DNA from: Bacteroidales bacterium
GTDB lineage: Bacteria; Bacteroidota; Bacteroidia; Bacteroidales; UBA932
NCBI GenBank assembly: GCA_015060325.1
Contig: SUYQ01000018.1
Span: 1-56,902, forward strand
Reading direction: 5' to 3'
DNA: 56,902 nt
Translations under genes and position numbers: made by a program
Shown here: one piece after another, positions 25,149 to 33,852 of the stretch
Numbering within the stretch: the stretch's first letter is position 1
How the letters are laid out: each line of letters opens with the position of its first letter
The notes under the pieces: model-generated
What the model was told of the DNA's origin: nothing
The model's input: only the letters and a program-made list of their open reading frames with translations
The model's database searches: none

Positions 25149-26135
25149 ATGATCCAGGAAAACCTTATCGACTCGACCGTCAAGGAACTGTTCGACAATC
25201 TGACCTTCACTCAGGAACCATGCGGACTGTATGATCCGCTGAGATACATGATGGAAATAGGCGGCAAACGCATACGTCCGCGCCTGTGCCTCACGACATA
25301 TGCCCTCTTCAAGGACAAATTCTGCAATGAAGTCCTTGCTCCGGCATCAGCCATCGAGGTATTCCACAGTTTCACCCTCATCCATGACGACATCATGGAC
25401 AAGGCGGATGTCCGCAGAGGCGTACCGACCGTATACCGCAGATGGGACGAAAACACGGCCATCCTTTCAGGAGACGTGATGTCCATCGAGAGCTACAGGC
25501 TTATCGCAAAAGCACCGGCAGAGGTGCTTCCGAAGGTGCTTGAGCTGTTCTCCAAGACCGCAGCGGAAGTATGTGAGGGCCAGCAGTATGACATGGACTT
25601 CGAAGACATGAGTTTTGTTCCGATGGGAGACTACATGAAGATGATAGGTCTGAAGACGGCGGTACTGATCGCCTGCGCGGCCAAGATGGGAGCCCTTATC
25701 GGAGAGGCCGACGAGAGATCATGCGACCTGCTCTACAGATATGGATACGACCTAGGACTTGCGTTCCAGGTTGCGGATGACTGGCTGGATACATACGGAG
25801 ATCCGGCTGTCTTCGGAAAGGCCATCGGAGGTGACATCCTCAACAACAAGAAGAGCTGGCTGATGACAAGAGCCTTCGAAAAGGCATCTGAAGAGGTGCG
25901 CGGAAGGCTGCTGGAGGCAATGCAGATGCCGATAGCCACAGATGATGAGAAGGCAGCGAAGATTGCCGAGGTGAAGGCCATCTACGCGGAACTTGAAGTC
26001 GGTGATGAGGCCAAGGAAGAGATCGTGAGGCTGCACAGCCAGGCAATGGATCATGCATCTGTGCTCGATCTGGAGCCGGAAGCATATGCGCTCCTGGAAA
26101 ACTATGCTAAAAAGTTATTAGGAAGAACGAAATAA
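25149..26135 (+). CDS. Polyprenyl (geranylgeranyl/farnesyl-type) diphosphate synthase
   Basis: This 328-residue trans-isoprenyl diphosphate synthase condenses isopentenyl diphosphate with allylic diphosphates in the cytoplasm. Landmarks: GGKRIRPRLCL, first Asp-rich motif HDDIMDKADVRRG, and second Asp-rich motif VADDWLDTYGD with the following GKAIGGDILNNKKSW. Chain length is not certain; the bulky residues before the first motif (FHSFTLIHDD) suggest a short-chain product. The start at 25149 is preferred because the promoter box covers the upstream ATG. Its stop overlaps the start of the U32 gene by one base (TAATG), so both are translated from one transcript. Confidence 0.92.
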   Translation: MIQENLIDSTVKELFDNLTFTQEPCGLYDPLRYMMEIGGKRIRPRLCLTTYALFKDKFCNEVLAPASAIEVFHSFTLIHDDIMDKADVRRGVPTVYRRWDENTAILSGDVMSIESYRLIAKAPAEVLPKVLELFSKTAAEVCEGQQYDMDFEDMSFVPMGDYMKMIGLKTAVLIACAAKMGALIGEADERSCDLLYRYGYDLGLAFQVADDWLDTYGDPAVFGKAIGGDILNNKKSWLMTRAFEKASEEVRGRLLEAMQMPIATDDEKAAKIAEVKAIYAELEVGDEAKEEIVRLHSQAMDHASVLDLEPEAYALLENYAKKLLGRTK

Positions 26136-27472
26136 TGACAGTAAAGAACAACAGAGCCCTGGAGATCATGGCACCGGCAGGCAATTTCGAATGCCTGCAT
26201 GCAGCGATACAGGGAGGTGCTGATTCCGTATATTTCGGAGTCGAAAAGCTGAATATGCGTTCGCATTCGGCCAACAACTTCAAGATGACTGACCTTGCAG
26301 AGATAGTAAGGATATGCTCGGAGCATGGAGTGAAGACATATCTCACCCTCAACATAGCCCTCTTCGGAGAGGACCTCGAGGACATGAGACGTACGCTTGA
26401 TGCGGCAAAGGAGGCTGGAATCACGGCTGTCATCGCATCTGACATGGCAGCAATCATCTATGCCCGCCAGATAGGCATAGAAGTACACATCTCGACTCAG
26501 CTCAGCATATCGAACATCGAAGCACTGCGCTTCTATGCCCAGTTCGCTGACGTCATCGTGCTGGCGCGCGAGCTGAACCTGGGACAGGTAAAGGAAATAA
26601 AGAGAATCATAGACGAGGAGCAGATCTGCGGCCCGTCGGGACGCATCGTCGAGATCGAGATGTTCGCCCACGGAGCGCTCTGCATGGCGATTTCAGGCAA
26701 ATGCTATCTCAGCCTTCATGAATACGGCGCATCCGCCAACCGTGGCTCGTGCTTCCAGCTCTGCCGCCGCGCCTACAAGGTGGAAGACATGGAGACCGGA
26801 ATGCAGCTGGAAATAGACAATAAATACATAATGTCGCCTAAGGACCTGTGCACCATCGAGTTCATGGACAAGATCATAGACGCTGGAGTGACCGTCTTCA
26901 AGATCGAGGGACGTGCCCGTTCGGCCGAATACGTGAAGCGCGTGGCTTCATGCTATCGCCGCGCTGCCGACGCAGTATGCGACGGCACATACACTCCGGA
27001 GCTCGGAGCATCCTTCAAGAAAGAGCTCGAAGAGGTGTTCAACAGAGGATTCTGGGACGGGTACTACCAGGGAGCACGCCTCGGAGAGTGGTGCGACGTC
27101 TACGGAAGCACAGCCACCCGCAAGAAGGCCTACTGCGGAAAGATCACCAACTGGTTCGGCAAGCTCGGCGTTGCAGAGATTCTGGTTGAATCATATTCAT
27201 TGAAGGTCGGAGACAAGATCCTCATCATCGGACCGACATCCGGCTGCGTGGAATATACTGTTCCTGAAATCAGGGTTGACCTGAAACCTGTCCAGGAAGC
27301 CGGAAAGGGAGTATACTGTTCGATTCCGATCGACTGGAGCAAGGTTGTGCCGGGCGCACGCGAAGAGGCGCTCAGCCTCTGCGGCGACGGATGCAGCGAG
27401 CAGGCATGCCGCGCCATCGAGGAGACCCGCCTGCGCCGCAGCGACAAGGTCTATATCTGGCCGGAGGTCTGA
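26135..27472 (+). CDS. U32-family protein (TrhP/RlhA-like RNA hydroxylation factor)
   Basis: This 445-residue protein is annotated in relatives as peptidase U32, but characterised members act in prephenate-dependent hydroxylation of tRNA uridine 34 or 23S rRNA. It has the N-terminal barrel start (LEIMAPAGNFECLHAAIQGGADSVYFG) and the U32 signature around residues 175-190 (EMFAHGALCMAISGKCYLS), plus further Cys residues (CFQLCRRAY) that could hold an iron-sulfur cluster. A C-terminal beta domain follows. Its start overlaps the polyprenyl synthase stop. It converges with the lipase-like gene with only 10 bp between stops. Confidence 0.9.
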   Translation: MTVKNNRALEIMAPAGNFECLHAAIQGGADSVYFGVEKLNMRSHSANNFKMTDLAEIVRICSEHGVKTYLTLNIALFGEDLEDMRRTLDAAKEAGITAVIASDMAAIIYARQIGIEVHISTQLSISNIEALRFYAQFADVIVLARELNLGQVKEIKRIIDEEQICGPSGRIVEIEMFAHGALCMAISGKCYLSLHEYGASANRGSCFQLCRRAYKVEDMETGMQLEIDNKYIMSPKDLCTIEFMDKIIDAGVTVFKIEGRARSAEYVKRVASCYRRAADAVCDGTYTPELGASFKKELEEVFNRGFWDGYYQGARLGEWCDVYGSTATRKKAYCGKITNWFGKLGVAEILVESYSLKVGDKILIIGPTSGCVEYTVPEIRVDLKPVQEAGKGVYCSIPIDWSKVVPGAREEALSLCGDGCSEQACRAIEETRLRRSDKVYIWPEV

Positions 27473-27482
27473 GACCCGGCCG

Positions 27483-28709
27483 TCATCTTGTCGAGGCAGA
27501 TTCACAGAACCCGGCACGCGCCCGAAGAGCAGCTGCGAGTTCCTTTATACCGTGCCCGCCCATGTTTTCACGTATCGGCATCATGGCGCCTAGGGCACGG
27601 TAATCTCTTTCATAGAGCCTCCCCACCACTGCGCCGTACCTGTCCGAAAGGTCTTTTACTGCCGACAAAGTTTCTGAGCTGCCTGTCACTTTATCTGCTG
27701 CAGCTCCAATGACGTCGAGTCCCAGCGAAATGATGCCATCCATGGTCTCACTATCCACTGAGAGGGCATCCGCCGCAGCAGAAACGAATGGGTCAGTAGA
27801 GCCGGACATATATTTCTGGGCACATGTCAGCGGGTCATTGGCTGCCGTAACGTCCACGATGCAGCCTCTCCAGTCCTCGCCAGCAGATATCCTTGCCTTC
27901 TCATATCTTTCATATGTTGCAGGAGACACACCGGCAGCATTGAATACGACCGCCGGGCATCCATAGCGCACGGCCATCTCCGATGCAAGTCTGCCTCCTA
28001 GTGAATGTCCGGCAAACTCGAGATTATCCTTCGAAACATAACCCTTATCCAGCAGTTCGTCGACAAGGAGTCCGGCCTGAACCACCTGTGAAGCCCCATC
28101 GTTCAAGGCTCCGTCGACGTCCTCATATGCATCTACAACAAAGTTCATCAGCTGGCTGATATCCGACCATTCCGAAGGGAAATCTGTGCCGGCAAACACC
28201 AGGGCTCTGCGATCACCTTTTGCCATCAGAGAGCACTTCAGCCCTGTCGGGACAGCACCTGATGCCGAATACTTTGCGATGATCTCGGACAGTTCAGGAT
28301 CCTCTTCCCCCAGATCTGTCCACCCTTCCGGCAGAGCTGTTTCTGCGTCCTTGTATACATATTCGGACATCGTTGCGAGATCTGCATAATCATTGAACAG
28401 GTAAGCCATGAATGCGCGCTCTTCCGGGGACATTCCATCAATCTTCTGCCTGAACTCACCGAAGGCTCTCTCGGATTCGGCTGCCTTTTCGGAATCATCA
28501 GCCACAAACACATAGTGCATGTCATCGAAGCCCCTTGAGCCAGTGTCCTGTCCATAGTGAATCAGGCCTTCTGCAAGCAGGACTGAATCCCTATATTGAA
28601 GATCGTCATAATATTCCGGAGCCGCCGATCCCTTCCTGTTCCCGCCAGGGCCTCCGGCACATGCTGACAAAAGAGCAACGGCTGCCACCATCCAGTACAA
28701 ATGTTTCAT
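27483..28709 (-). CDS. Lipase-like alpha/beta-hydrolase lipoprotein
   Basis: The ATG at 28709 gives a clean lipoprotein signal (MKHLYWMVAAVALLSAC, lipobox LSAC), so I prefer it to the ATG at 28736 that overlaps recO. The 408-residue product has a long N-terminal region and, near residue 240, the nucleophile elbow GHSLGG of lipase_3/DUF2974-type hydrolases. It should be an outer-membrane or periplasmic esterase or lipase; the substrate is unknown. It lies 10 bp downstream of recO on the same strand, an odd pairing that may only reflect shared transcription. Confidence 0.8.
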   Translation of the reverse strand: MKHLYWMVAAVALLSACAGGPGGNRKGSAAPEYYDDLQYRDSVLLAEGLIHYGQDTGSRGFDDMHYVFVADDSEKAAESERAFGEFRQKIDGMSPEERAFMAYLFNDYADLATMSEYVYKDAETALPEGWTDLGEEDPELSEIIAKYSASGAVPTGLKCSLMAKGDRRALVFAGTDFPSEWSDISQLMNFVVDAYEDVDGALNDGASQVVQAGLLVDELLDKGYVSKDNLEFAGHSLGGRLASEMAVRYGCPAVVFNAAGVSPATYERYEKARISAGEDWRGCIVDVTAANDPLTCAQKYMSGSTDPFVSAAADALSVDSETMDGIISLGLDVIGAAADKVTGSSETLSAVKDLSDRYGAVVGRLYERDYRALGAMMPIRENMGGHGIKELAAALRARAGFCESASTR

Positions 28710-28719
28710 AATCATGGTT

Positions 28720-29370
28720 TTAAAGAAACAGTTCATGAAGAACCTTCAAGGAGTTGACATTCACCGCCGACTCGGTGTGGAACTCTATATATCTCAGGAT
28801 TTCTTCCGCAAGTTCATTACGGGTATTGCCGCTAAGGGGAATAAGCATGGACTCCGCAAACGGGCTTTTCAGGAACTTGTCCACCACCGGGAAATGTTCT
28901 CCGACAAATGGAACAAGACTTCTCTCGTCGGGGCTGAATCCCAAGGCTACTGTAAGTTCCAGAAGGAATCTGATGTGGAAGTTGCTGAAATCCTTTTCGA
29001 GAGCATCCAGCAGAAGGATATTGTGCGAGCACCACTCGTACAGTCCCTGTTCCGTTGCCCCTTCCTTCAGTACCTTGAAAAGGACCTCGCTCATGAACAT
29101 CGTGATGGAGTTCTTGTATATGTTCCCTCTTATGCCGTTCAAGGCGCATTTTGCAGAGATGTTTCTGGCCGTGAACAGATTGGTCTTAGATGATTCGACT
29201 ATATCTGCTTCCAGGATGTTCAATGGAAGGAAAAGGGACATCTGTCTCTTTCCGGAACCGCGTACAAAAAAGCTTCGCCGTCCATAATCCCTGCTGAGGG
29301 TATGGACGACGAGCGAGTTCTCTCCGAACTTCGTGGTATGTAGAACGATGAGTTCGGTGCTGGTTGTCAT
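28720..29370 (-). CDS. recO: DNA repair protein RecO
   Basis: This 216-residue protein has the RecO N-terminal OB-fold (TELIVLHTTKFGENSLVVHTLSRDYGRRSFFVRG) and a helical C-terminal domain. RecO loads RecA on SSB-coated DNA with RecR. It is a little shorter than the usual 230-240 residues and shows no Cys4 zinc motif. It follows rdgB by 2 bp, so rdgB, recO and probably the lipase gene form one transcript. Confidence 0.88.
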   Translation of the reverse strand: MTTSTELIVLHTTKFGENSLVVHTLSRDYGRRSFFVRGSGKRQMSLFLPLNILEADIVESSKTNLFTARNISAKCALNGIRGNIYKNSITMFMSEVLFKVLKEGATEQGLYEWCSHNILLLDALEKDFSNFHIRFLLELTVALGFSPDERSLVPFVGEHFPVVDKFLKSPFAESMLIPLSGNTRNELAEEILRYIEFHTESAVNVNSLKVLHELFL

Positions 29371-29372
29371 GG

Positions 29373-29570
29373 TTATTCAGATTTCTCGACTCGGCCTTCG
29401 GCCTCGCTCGAAATGACAGAAGGGCCGGTTGAAATGACAGAAGGGTCAGTCGAAGGGACAGAAGGGTCGGCCGAAGGGACTGTAGGGTCGGTTGAAATGA
29501 CAGAAGGGTCGGTTGAAATGACAGAAGGGTCGGCCGAAGGGACTGTAGGGGCTGTAGGGACAGTCTCGCT
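29373..29570 (-). repeat. Repeat array forming the C-terminal tail of rdgB
   Basis: Units close to GACAGAAGGGTCGGTTGAAAT are reiterated about eight times on the plus strand. The array begins with an AGATTTCTCGACTCGGCCTT-type terminus beside the rdgB stop, like the repeat termini in the intergenic regions. Confidence 0.8.
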
Positions 29571-30194
29571 ATGGGTATGAAGCCATGCGGCCATTGCACG
29601 CAGGGCCTTTCCCCTATGGGAGATGGCATTCTTCTCTTCCTCTGAAATGTCGGCCAGGGTCTTTCCCGGATATTCGTCAGCGATGAAGATCGGATCATAT
29701 CCGAAGCCTCCGTTGCCGGACTTCTCGCGTGCTATCACGCCCTCAAGAGTTCCTTCGAACATCTTGATCTGACCGCCGATGATAAGCGTGACCACGCTCT
29801 TGAAGCGAGCCCTTCTCGAAACTTTCTTAACCTTCAATCCTAGTGATCCGGCCATCCTGGCCTCTCCCTCGAGAACACCAAGTTCATAGAGGACCTTGTC
29901 CATGTTCCTGTTGAAGTCCTTGTCATCACCGGCATATCTGGCTGTATACACTCCAGGAGCTCCTCCGAGTGCATCGACCTCAAGTCCTGTATCGTCTGCA
30001 AAGCAGTCGCAGCCCGTCTTGTCATATAGATACTGAGCCTTCTGGAGTGAGTTGGCCCTTAATGTCTTTCCTGTCTCAGGGATATCCTCTGTGATTCCCA
30101 CCTGTGCGAGAGAAACGAGCTCAAAGCCCTCGCCTAAGATCTCTGACGCTTCACGCAGCTTGCCGCTGTTGCCCGTTGCAAATACAATTTTCAT
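29373..30194 (-). CDS. rdgB: Non-canonical purine NTP pyrophosphatase (RdgB/HAM1) with a repeat-derived tail
   Basis: The ATG at 30194 (MKIVFATGNSGKLREA) starts at the conserved first strand. The 273-residue protein removes ITP, dITP and XTP. Key regions: TGNSGK, FADDTGLEVDAL, the GGFGYDPIF motif and the ISHRGKAL C-terminal motif, which together end near residue 205. The remaining 66 residues are low-complexity repeats (STDPSV, SADPSV) translated from a dispersed DNA repeat and are absent from typical RdgB. recO follows by 2 bp, so the tail ends right before the next gene. A TAnnTTTG promoter box lies at 30222-30229. Confidence 0.92.
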   Translation of the reverse strand: MKIVFATGNSGKLREASEILGEGFELVSLAQVGITEDIPETGKTLRANSLQKAQYLYDKTGCDCFADDTGLEVDALGGAPGVYTARYAGDDKDFNRNMDKVLYELGVLEGEARMAGSLGLKVKKVSRRARFKSVVTLIIGGQIKMFEGTLEGVIAREKSGNGGFGYDPIFIADEYPGKTLADISEEEKNAISHRGKALRAMAAWLHTHSETVPTAPTVPSADPSVISTDPSVISTDPTVPSADPSVPSTDPSVISTGPSVISSEAEGRVEKSE

Positions 30195-30221
30195 ATATAT
30201 CTTTCTACTAAAAAACCAGTG

Positions 30222-30229
30222 CAAATATA
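30222..30229 (-). promoter_or_regulatory. Candidate rdgB promoter (-7 box)
   Basis: TATATTTG on the reverse strand is a perfect TAnnTTTG box, 27 bp upstream of the rdgB ATG. No convincing -33 element at the usual distance. Confidence 0.5.
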
Positions 30230-30291
30230 CAAAAATATGCCAAACTGCAATCCCCTCCCGCCTCACTGATCAGCGGACATCCTGATATGAA

Positions 30292-30600
30292 AGATGTTTC
30301 GCTCCGCTCAACATGACAGGGTTCGCACTTCGAATAACATGTAATACAGAGTGCCACACTTTCTCCATAAGCAGCAAACTGTCATCCTGAACGGCGAACT
30401 GTCACCTTGAAAGTCTCATTGTCATCCTAAGGAGCGCAGCGACGTGAGAATCTTGAACACTGACCGTCCCACTGTCATCCCGAGCGCCAAACTGCCATAC
30501 CGAGCATCTCATTGTCACCCAGAAAGTAAAACTGTCATCCTAAGCGCCAAAATGTCACCCCGAAAGGCAGAGTGTCATCCTGAGCGCAGCGAAGGATCTT
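30292..30600. repeat. Palindromic repeat array in the rdgB-dnaG gene desert
   Basis: The stretch opens with AGATGTTTCGCTCCGCTCAA...ATGACAG and closes with TGTCATCCTGAGCGCAGCGAAGGATCTT, i.e. outward-facing related ends. In between, about ten short units of the type ACTGTCATCC(T)GAGCGCCAA follow at roughly 20-25 bp. There is no open frame of note. Such GTCATCCTGAGC repeats are widespread in Bacteroidetes and other genomes; their function is unknown. Confidence 0.8.
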
Positions 30601-30836
30601 TACAGATCAGCCGGCAAAACTCCTCGTGTCCAAAGTCGGTACAGCTTGGACGAGTTTTTATCAATCCAGGCACAAGCGGTACAGCAAACATGCATTATCG
30701 GTATAAAATCCACACCGCTTGGACGAGTTTAAGGCCTTTCATGGCCAAGCACTCCGGTTCCCAAGACAAAGTGTGCGTAACGGGCAACCAAAACCGCCCT
30801 TCGAGCACGTACGTATACATAATAGGGTGCTAAAAG

Positions 30837-31939
30837 GCAACAGCCAGGCGCGAGGAGAGCCCTTTGGGGCCGAGCTCCCCGCAGCGCCTGAGCTGTAGTC
30901 GTCGGAGACCGTATATTCCGACGACGGTGCCGAGCATAACTAGCATACAGATTTCTCCACTCGCTTCGCTCGGTCGAAATGACAGTGGGGCGGAATGGTG
31001 TGAAAGATGTTTCGCTCCGCTCAACATGACAGTGGTGGCACTTCGAATAACATGTAAGACTGACCGCCTCACTGTCATCCTGAGCATCCAACTGTCATCC
31101 TGAGCTTTGTCCACACTGTCATCCTGAGCGAAGCGAAGGATCTTCTGCTCTACTGAGGAGACCGACAGGAAAACCCTTGGGAGTACCGATACGGCACACA
31201 GCGCACAAATTGCCGATTCGGCATCCCATGAGTACAGAATCATGCACCAGTAGGAGTCACAACATGCCACAGAACGCACCAGAGCATGATCGACATTCCC
31301 AAGAGTTTTGCACAGGAGTGAATTTTCAGACACAGCAGATGGTAAATACACCAACCATTTAGCCAAAGCACACTTGGCAGCTAGGTCAGACTATCCCAAC
31401 GGCTTTGGGCCACAGACACGGATCAACTGCTTTGGGCTACACAGACACGGATCAATCTACAACGCCGCGCAACGTAAACAATTGAGCTACGAACAGTTAA
31501 CCTCGCAATATCGTGCAAAAACGCGCGATATTAAAACGTTAATCTCCAATCAATCCATTACATTGCGCAGTCTGGTTACTTATTGTTCAACCTGCAGTAA
31601 ACCTATTTCAGGACTAGACATTTCAGGACTAGGCAACCATCGGTAAACCCATTTCAGGATTTGACACGATGCAAGCCAAAGAGAATCTCAATGGTGTTAC
31701 AGCATGACTTTCAGATACCGTAACTGGTCAATACACCACCTCTCCACACAATAGTAATTCACAACGGATAGAAAAGACCCCCAAAGGCACCCCGCGCCCT
31801 GCGAATATGGTCACGTAACAGCCTCACTCTCAGCAACATAACCATCAACGCGGTGGGCATTTTTGACCCACCGTATTGATAGTCAAATAATTGATAGTCA
31901 GCGCATTAGGTGTCCATAAAATATAACATTTCATGGAAG
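30837..31939. repeat. Segmental repeat unit A of the gene desert (non-coding)
   Basis: The unit comprises a conserved 110-bp cassette (30837-30948, GCAACAGCCAGGCGCGAGGA...), a palindromic repeat array with AGATTTCTCC and AGATGTTTCGC ends (about 30949-31155), and about 790 bp of unique-looking non-coding DNA ending in a hairpin at 31841-31883 and a shared GTGTCCATAAAATATAACAT tail. The cassette has its own 9-bp stem (GTCGTCGGA with TCCGACGAC). The whole unit recurs at 31940-33350. I see no gene in it. Confidence 0.8.
31841..31883. repeat. Hairpin in repeat unit A (degenerate copy)
   Basis: ACCATCAACGCGGTGGG and CCCACCGTATTGATAGT can pair over 14 of 17 positions around a CATTTTTGA loop. The copy at 33252-33294 is a perfect 17-bp stem. 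Confidence 0.6.
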
Positions 31940-33350
31940 GCAACAGCCAGGCGCGAGGAGAGCCCTTTGGGGCCGAGCTCCCCGCAGCGCCTGCGCTGTA
32001 GTCGTAGGAGACCGCATATTCCGACGACGGTGCCGCGCCTGGTAATCAGATTTCTCCACTCGCTCCGCTCGGTCGAAATGACAGTGAAAAGTGCTCGGTC
32101 GAAATGACAGTGGGGCGGAATAGTGTGAAAGATGTTTCGCTCCGCTCAACATGACAGGGATGGCATCTCGAATAGCATGTAATACTGTAATACAGAGTGA
32201 CGCGCAAGTGGGAAGCGCGCGGTCGAAATGAGTGTAGGACACACAAAAATGACAGGTGGGCAGGCCGATTGGGAAGATTTCTCCACTCGCTTCGCTCGGT
32301 CGAAATGACAGTGGGAGAAATAGTGTGAAAGATGTTTCGCTTCGCTCAACATGACAATGGGGCGCGCTCAGTCGAAATGACAGTGAGGCGAAAGGAAGAA
32401 ATGAGAGAGAGAGGGGGCGAAATGGAGAGGAAGATGTTTCGCTCCGCTCAACATGACAGCGGTGACACTTCGAATAACATGTAAGACTGACCGTCTCACT
32501 GTCATCCTGAGCTTTGTCCACACTGTCATCCTGAGCGAAGCGAAGGATCTTCTGCTCTACTGGCAATATATAGCAAAACCCTTGGGAGAAACGAGAGGTC
32601 ACACAGCGCACAAAATGCAGATTCAGCCTCCCAAAGGTGCAGAATCATGAACCAGTAGGAAACAAAATATGTCACAGAACGCACCAGAGCATGATCGACA
32701 TTCCCAAGAGTTTTGCACAGGAGTGAATTTTCAGACACAGAAGATGGTAAATACACCAACCATTTAGCCAAAGCACACTTGGCCGGTAGGGTCAGACTAC
32801 ACCAACTGCCTTGAGCCACAGACACATCTCAACTGCTTTGGGCTACACAGACACGGATCAATCTACAACGCTACACAACGTAAACAATTGAGCTACAAAT
32901 AGTTAACCTCACAACATCGTACAAAAACGCGCGATATTAAAACGTTAATCTCCGATCAATCAATTCATTACATTGCGCAGCCTGGTTACTTATTGTTCAA
33001 CCATCGGTAAACCCATTTCAGGGCTAGACATTCAGGACTAGGCAACCATCGGTAAACCCATTTCAGGATTTGACACGATGCAAGCCAAAGAGAATCTCAA
33101 TGGTGTTACAGCATGACTTTCATATACCGCAACTAGCCATTACGCCAACCACACCACACAATGGAATATCGAAACGGATAGAAAAGCCCCCCCCAAAGGC
33201 ACCCGCGCCATGCGCACATGGTCACGTAACAGCCTCACTCTCAGCAACATAACTATCAACACGGTGGGTATTTTTGCCCCACCGTGTTGATAGTCAAATA
33301 ATTGATGGTCAGCGTATTAGGTGTCCATAAAATATAACATTTCATGGAAT
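31940..33350. repeat. Segmental repeat unit B of the gene desert (non-coding)
   Basis: This is a second copy of unit A in direct orientation: the cassette at 31940-32047, a palindromic array expanded to about 510 bp (32048-32560), and the same 790-bp segment with substitutions and small indels. It ends with the same hairpin (33252-33294) and GTGTCCATAAAATATAACAT tail. Short internal duplications are present (CAACCATCGGTAAACCCATT twice). No plausible gene. Confidence 0.8.
33252..33294. repeat. Perfect 17-bp hairpin in repeat unit B
   Basis: ACTATCAACACGGTGGG pairs fully with CCCACCGTGTTGATAGT around a 9-nt T-rich loop. It could terminate transcription in either direction or be an element end; its role is unknown. 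Confidence 0.7.
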
Positions 33351-33630
33351 GCAACAGCCAGGCGCGAGGAGAGCCCTTTGGGGTCGAGCTCCCCGCAGCG
33401 CCTGAGCTGTAGTCGTCGGAGACCGTATATTCCGACGACGGTGCCGCGCATAACTAGCATACAGATTTCTCCACTCGCTCCGCTCGGTCGAAATGACAGT
33501 GAAAAGTGCTCGGTCGAAATGACAGTGGGGCGGAATGGTGTGAAAGATGTTTCGCTGCGCTCAACATGACAGGGATGGCATCTCGAATAACATGTAATAC
33601 AGAGTCCCACACTTTCGCCATATGCAGCAA
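33351..33630. repeat. Partial third copy of the desert cassette
   Basis: The 110-bp cassette (33351-33462) recurs a third time, followed by AGATTTCTCC and AGATGTTTCGC repeat ends and TCAACATGACAGGGATGGCA-type sequence as in unit B, and then runs into a 40-bp tandem repeat. The 790-bp segment is absent. Confidence 0.75.
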
Positions 33631-33780
33631 ACTGTCATCCTGAACGGCGAACTGCCACCTTGAGAGTCAGACTGTCATTCTGAACGGCGAACTGCCACCT
33701 TGAGAGTCAGACTGTCATCCTGAACGGCGAACTGTCACCTTGAGAGTCAGAGTGTCATCCTGAGCGTCGGCGAAGGATCT
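33631..33780. repeat. 40-bp tandem repeat (three units) and closing repeat end
   Basis: Units begin at 33631, 33671 and 33711 with ACTGTCAT(C/T)CTGAACGGCG and differ by only a few bases. The array closes with TGTCATCCTGAGCGTCGGCGAAGGATCTT, the standard outward end of the repeat family. About 70 bp of plain spacer follows to the dnaG stop. Confidence 0.85.
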
Positions 33781-33852
33781 TTGCGCACAAAGCACCATGA
33801 CATATTTCGGGCGACGGGAGAGCAACAGAAATGATAATAAGAACCCTGCGCA

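Noticed and set aside
30292..30600. CRISPR array suggested by regularly spaced short repeats
   Set aside because: Units are only about 20-25 bp, degenerate, with no unique spacers, and there are no cas genes; they belong to the dispersed GTCAT repeat family.
30600..30836. tRNA or small RNA gene in the CTTGGACGAGTTT repeats
   Set aside because: Two copies of a CTTGGACGAGTTT motif are present, but no cloverleaf, CCA end or promoter is recognisable.
31910..33610. ORFs of 65-226 codons on both strands in the rdgB-dnaG gap
   Set aside because: They translate the palindromic repeats and the 110-bp cassette (for example CHVERSE-type peptides), share no family features and overlap on opposite strands.
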